Shown: one piece after another, positions 5,426-5,948 of the stretch
How positions within the stretch are numbered: the first letter of the stretch is position 1
How the letters are laid out: each line of letters begins with the position of its first letter
Assembly (NCBI GenBank): GCA_905213905.1
Contig: CAJMKD010000073.1
Coordinates: 1 to 5,948 of the forward strand
Direction of reading: 5' to 3'
From: an uncultured Sutterella sp.
Lineage (GTDB): Bacteria; Pseudomonadota; Gammaproteobacteria; Burkholderiales; Burkholderiaceae_F
DNA length: 5,948 bases
Made by a program: the position numbers and the translations under genes
The notes under the pieces: model-generated
Told to the model about the DNA's origin: nothing
The model's input: only the letters and a program-made list of their open reading frames with translations
Databases searched by the model: none

Positions 5426-5948
5426 ATGGATCCCATCGAAAAACTGAAAACCGTTGCCGACTTGATTGCAACAAAAAAGAAACTGGCCGAGCCGCTCTCA
5501 TGGAGAGAAACTGCCGATCAAAGGAACAGACTGATTCGAGATCGCGTGAAATTGCTCGGCAAAAATTTCGAATCAATGAAGGTTAATGAATTGGCGCGCG
5601 TCGAATTCATGACGAATGATGCCAAGCAAAGACTCGGCAACCTCACGGCCGGTGAGCTCTCCCGACTTTTCGGTGTTCCTTTCAGCGATTCCAGCAAGAA
5701 ATTCCATGCCGTCAATCTTTTGGCTGATATTGCGAAAGGCGGACCATTTACGAATTTTCAGATCGACGAGCTGAGCCTAGCGCTTGACTTTTACAAGAAG
5801 TTTGCTCAAGACCACAACATCCCTCTTTCGTCCGACACACCGAATCTTATGGCGTATGTCAAAGGCATCGCCAAGGATGAGCGGAAAAAGGCCAAGGAGC
5901 GCGCTGCGGCTAGGAAAGAGGACCGACAGCGGACCACGCAAAAGGATG
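5426..5948 (+). CDS. Unrecognised protein, divergent from the structural genes (partial, 174+ aa)
   Basis: A plus-strand frame stays open from the ATG at 5426 to the right edge (174 codons, no stop), so the protein is incomplete. Start choice: AGAGAGGA at 5412-5419 is well spaced for 5426, whereas the in-frame ATG at 5420 directly touches it. The protein is mostly helical and charged. It opens with MDPIEKLKTVADLIATKKKL. Residues about 70-84 (LGNLTAGELSRLFGV) have a slight helix-turn-helix look. It turns strongly basic/charged from about 150 (AKDERKKAKERAAARKEDRQ). There is no signal peptide or membrane segment. The DNA is visibly more A/T-rich than the minus-strand genes. I do not recognise the family. 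A divergent gene next to a phage late operon may be a regulator, an accessory (moron) gene, or another structural gene; nothing here decides. That it is coding is supported by the long open frame and good ribosome-binding site. Confidence 0.65.
   Translation, partial: MDPIEKLKTVADLIATKKKLAEPLSWRETADQRNRLIRDRVKLLGKNFESMKVNELARVEFMTNDAKQRLGNLTAGELSRLFGVPFSDSSKKFHAVNLLADIAKGGPFTNFQIDELSLALDFYKKFAQDHNIPLSSDTPNLMAYVKGIAKDERKKAKERAAARKEDRQRTTQKD

Noticed and set aside
5313..5576. Minus-strand open frame of 87 codons upstream of the portal
   Set aside because: It overlaps the better supported plus-strand gene and the intergenic gap, has no ribosome-binding site, and its translation shows no family features.

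Overview
This 5.9-kb window is part of a bacteriophage or prophage structural (late) gene cluster. The evidence is a portal-type protein, a tail-tube-like protein, and a very large tape-measure-like protein that carries a peptidoglycan-cutting domain. They lie back to back on the minus strand with gaps or overlaps of only a few bases. The DNA looks G+C-rich, and the lysozyme domain resembles the C-terminal domain of VgrG3-type spikes. Both suggest a phage of a Gram-negative (proteobacterial) host, and the tube and lysin types suggest a contractile-tailed virion. Host and phage genus cannot be fixed from this window alone.

Layout, right to left along the minus-strand operon. The portal gene (5261 to 3621) is the first gene of the block. 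Five bases later comes a 239-aa tail-tube or tube-initiator-like gene (3615 to 2896). Its end overlaps the start of the tape-measure-like gene (start near 2912). That reading frame meets a TAA at 1970-1968, then stays open in the same frame for 655 more codons to the left edge. The sequence on both sides of the TAA reads like one protein: coiled coil, disordered linker, glycine-rich hydrophobic segment, amphipathic helices, lysozyme domain, then an Ala/Pro-rich tail that leaves the window.

Right of the portal is a 164-base intergenic gap (5262-5425). It holds a perfect 8+8 inverted repeat one base from the portal start codon, a second, imperfect dyad, and a possible promoter for a divergent plus-strand gene. 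That gene (5426 to the right edge) is cut off by the window, is more A/T-rich than the structural genes, and is not recognised.

How the parts fit: the portal forms the DNA channel at the capsid vertex; the tube-like protein would be part of the tail tube or its baseplate end; the tape measure would set tail length and, with its embedded lysozyme, help the tail cross the cell wall. The most interesting point is the single in-frame TAA, which splits the tape-measure/lysin frame into a 314-aa product and a lysin-bearing remainder with no good start of its own. It may be a nonsense mutation (a decaying prophage), a sequence error, or programmed readthrough giving a rare long form.
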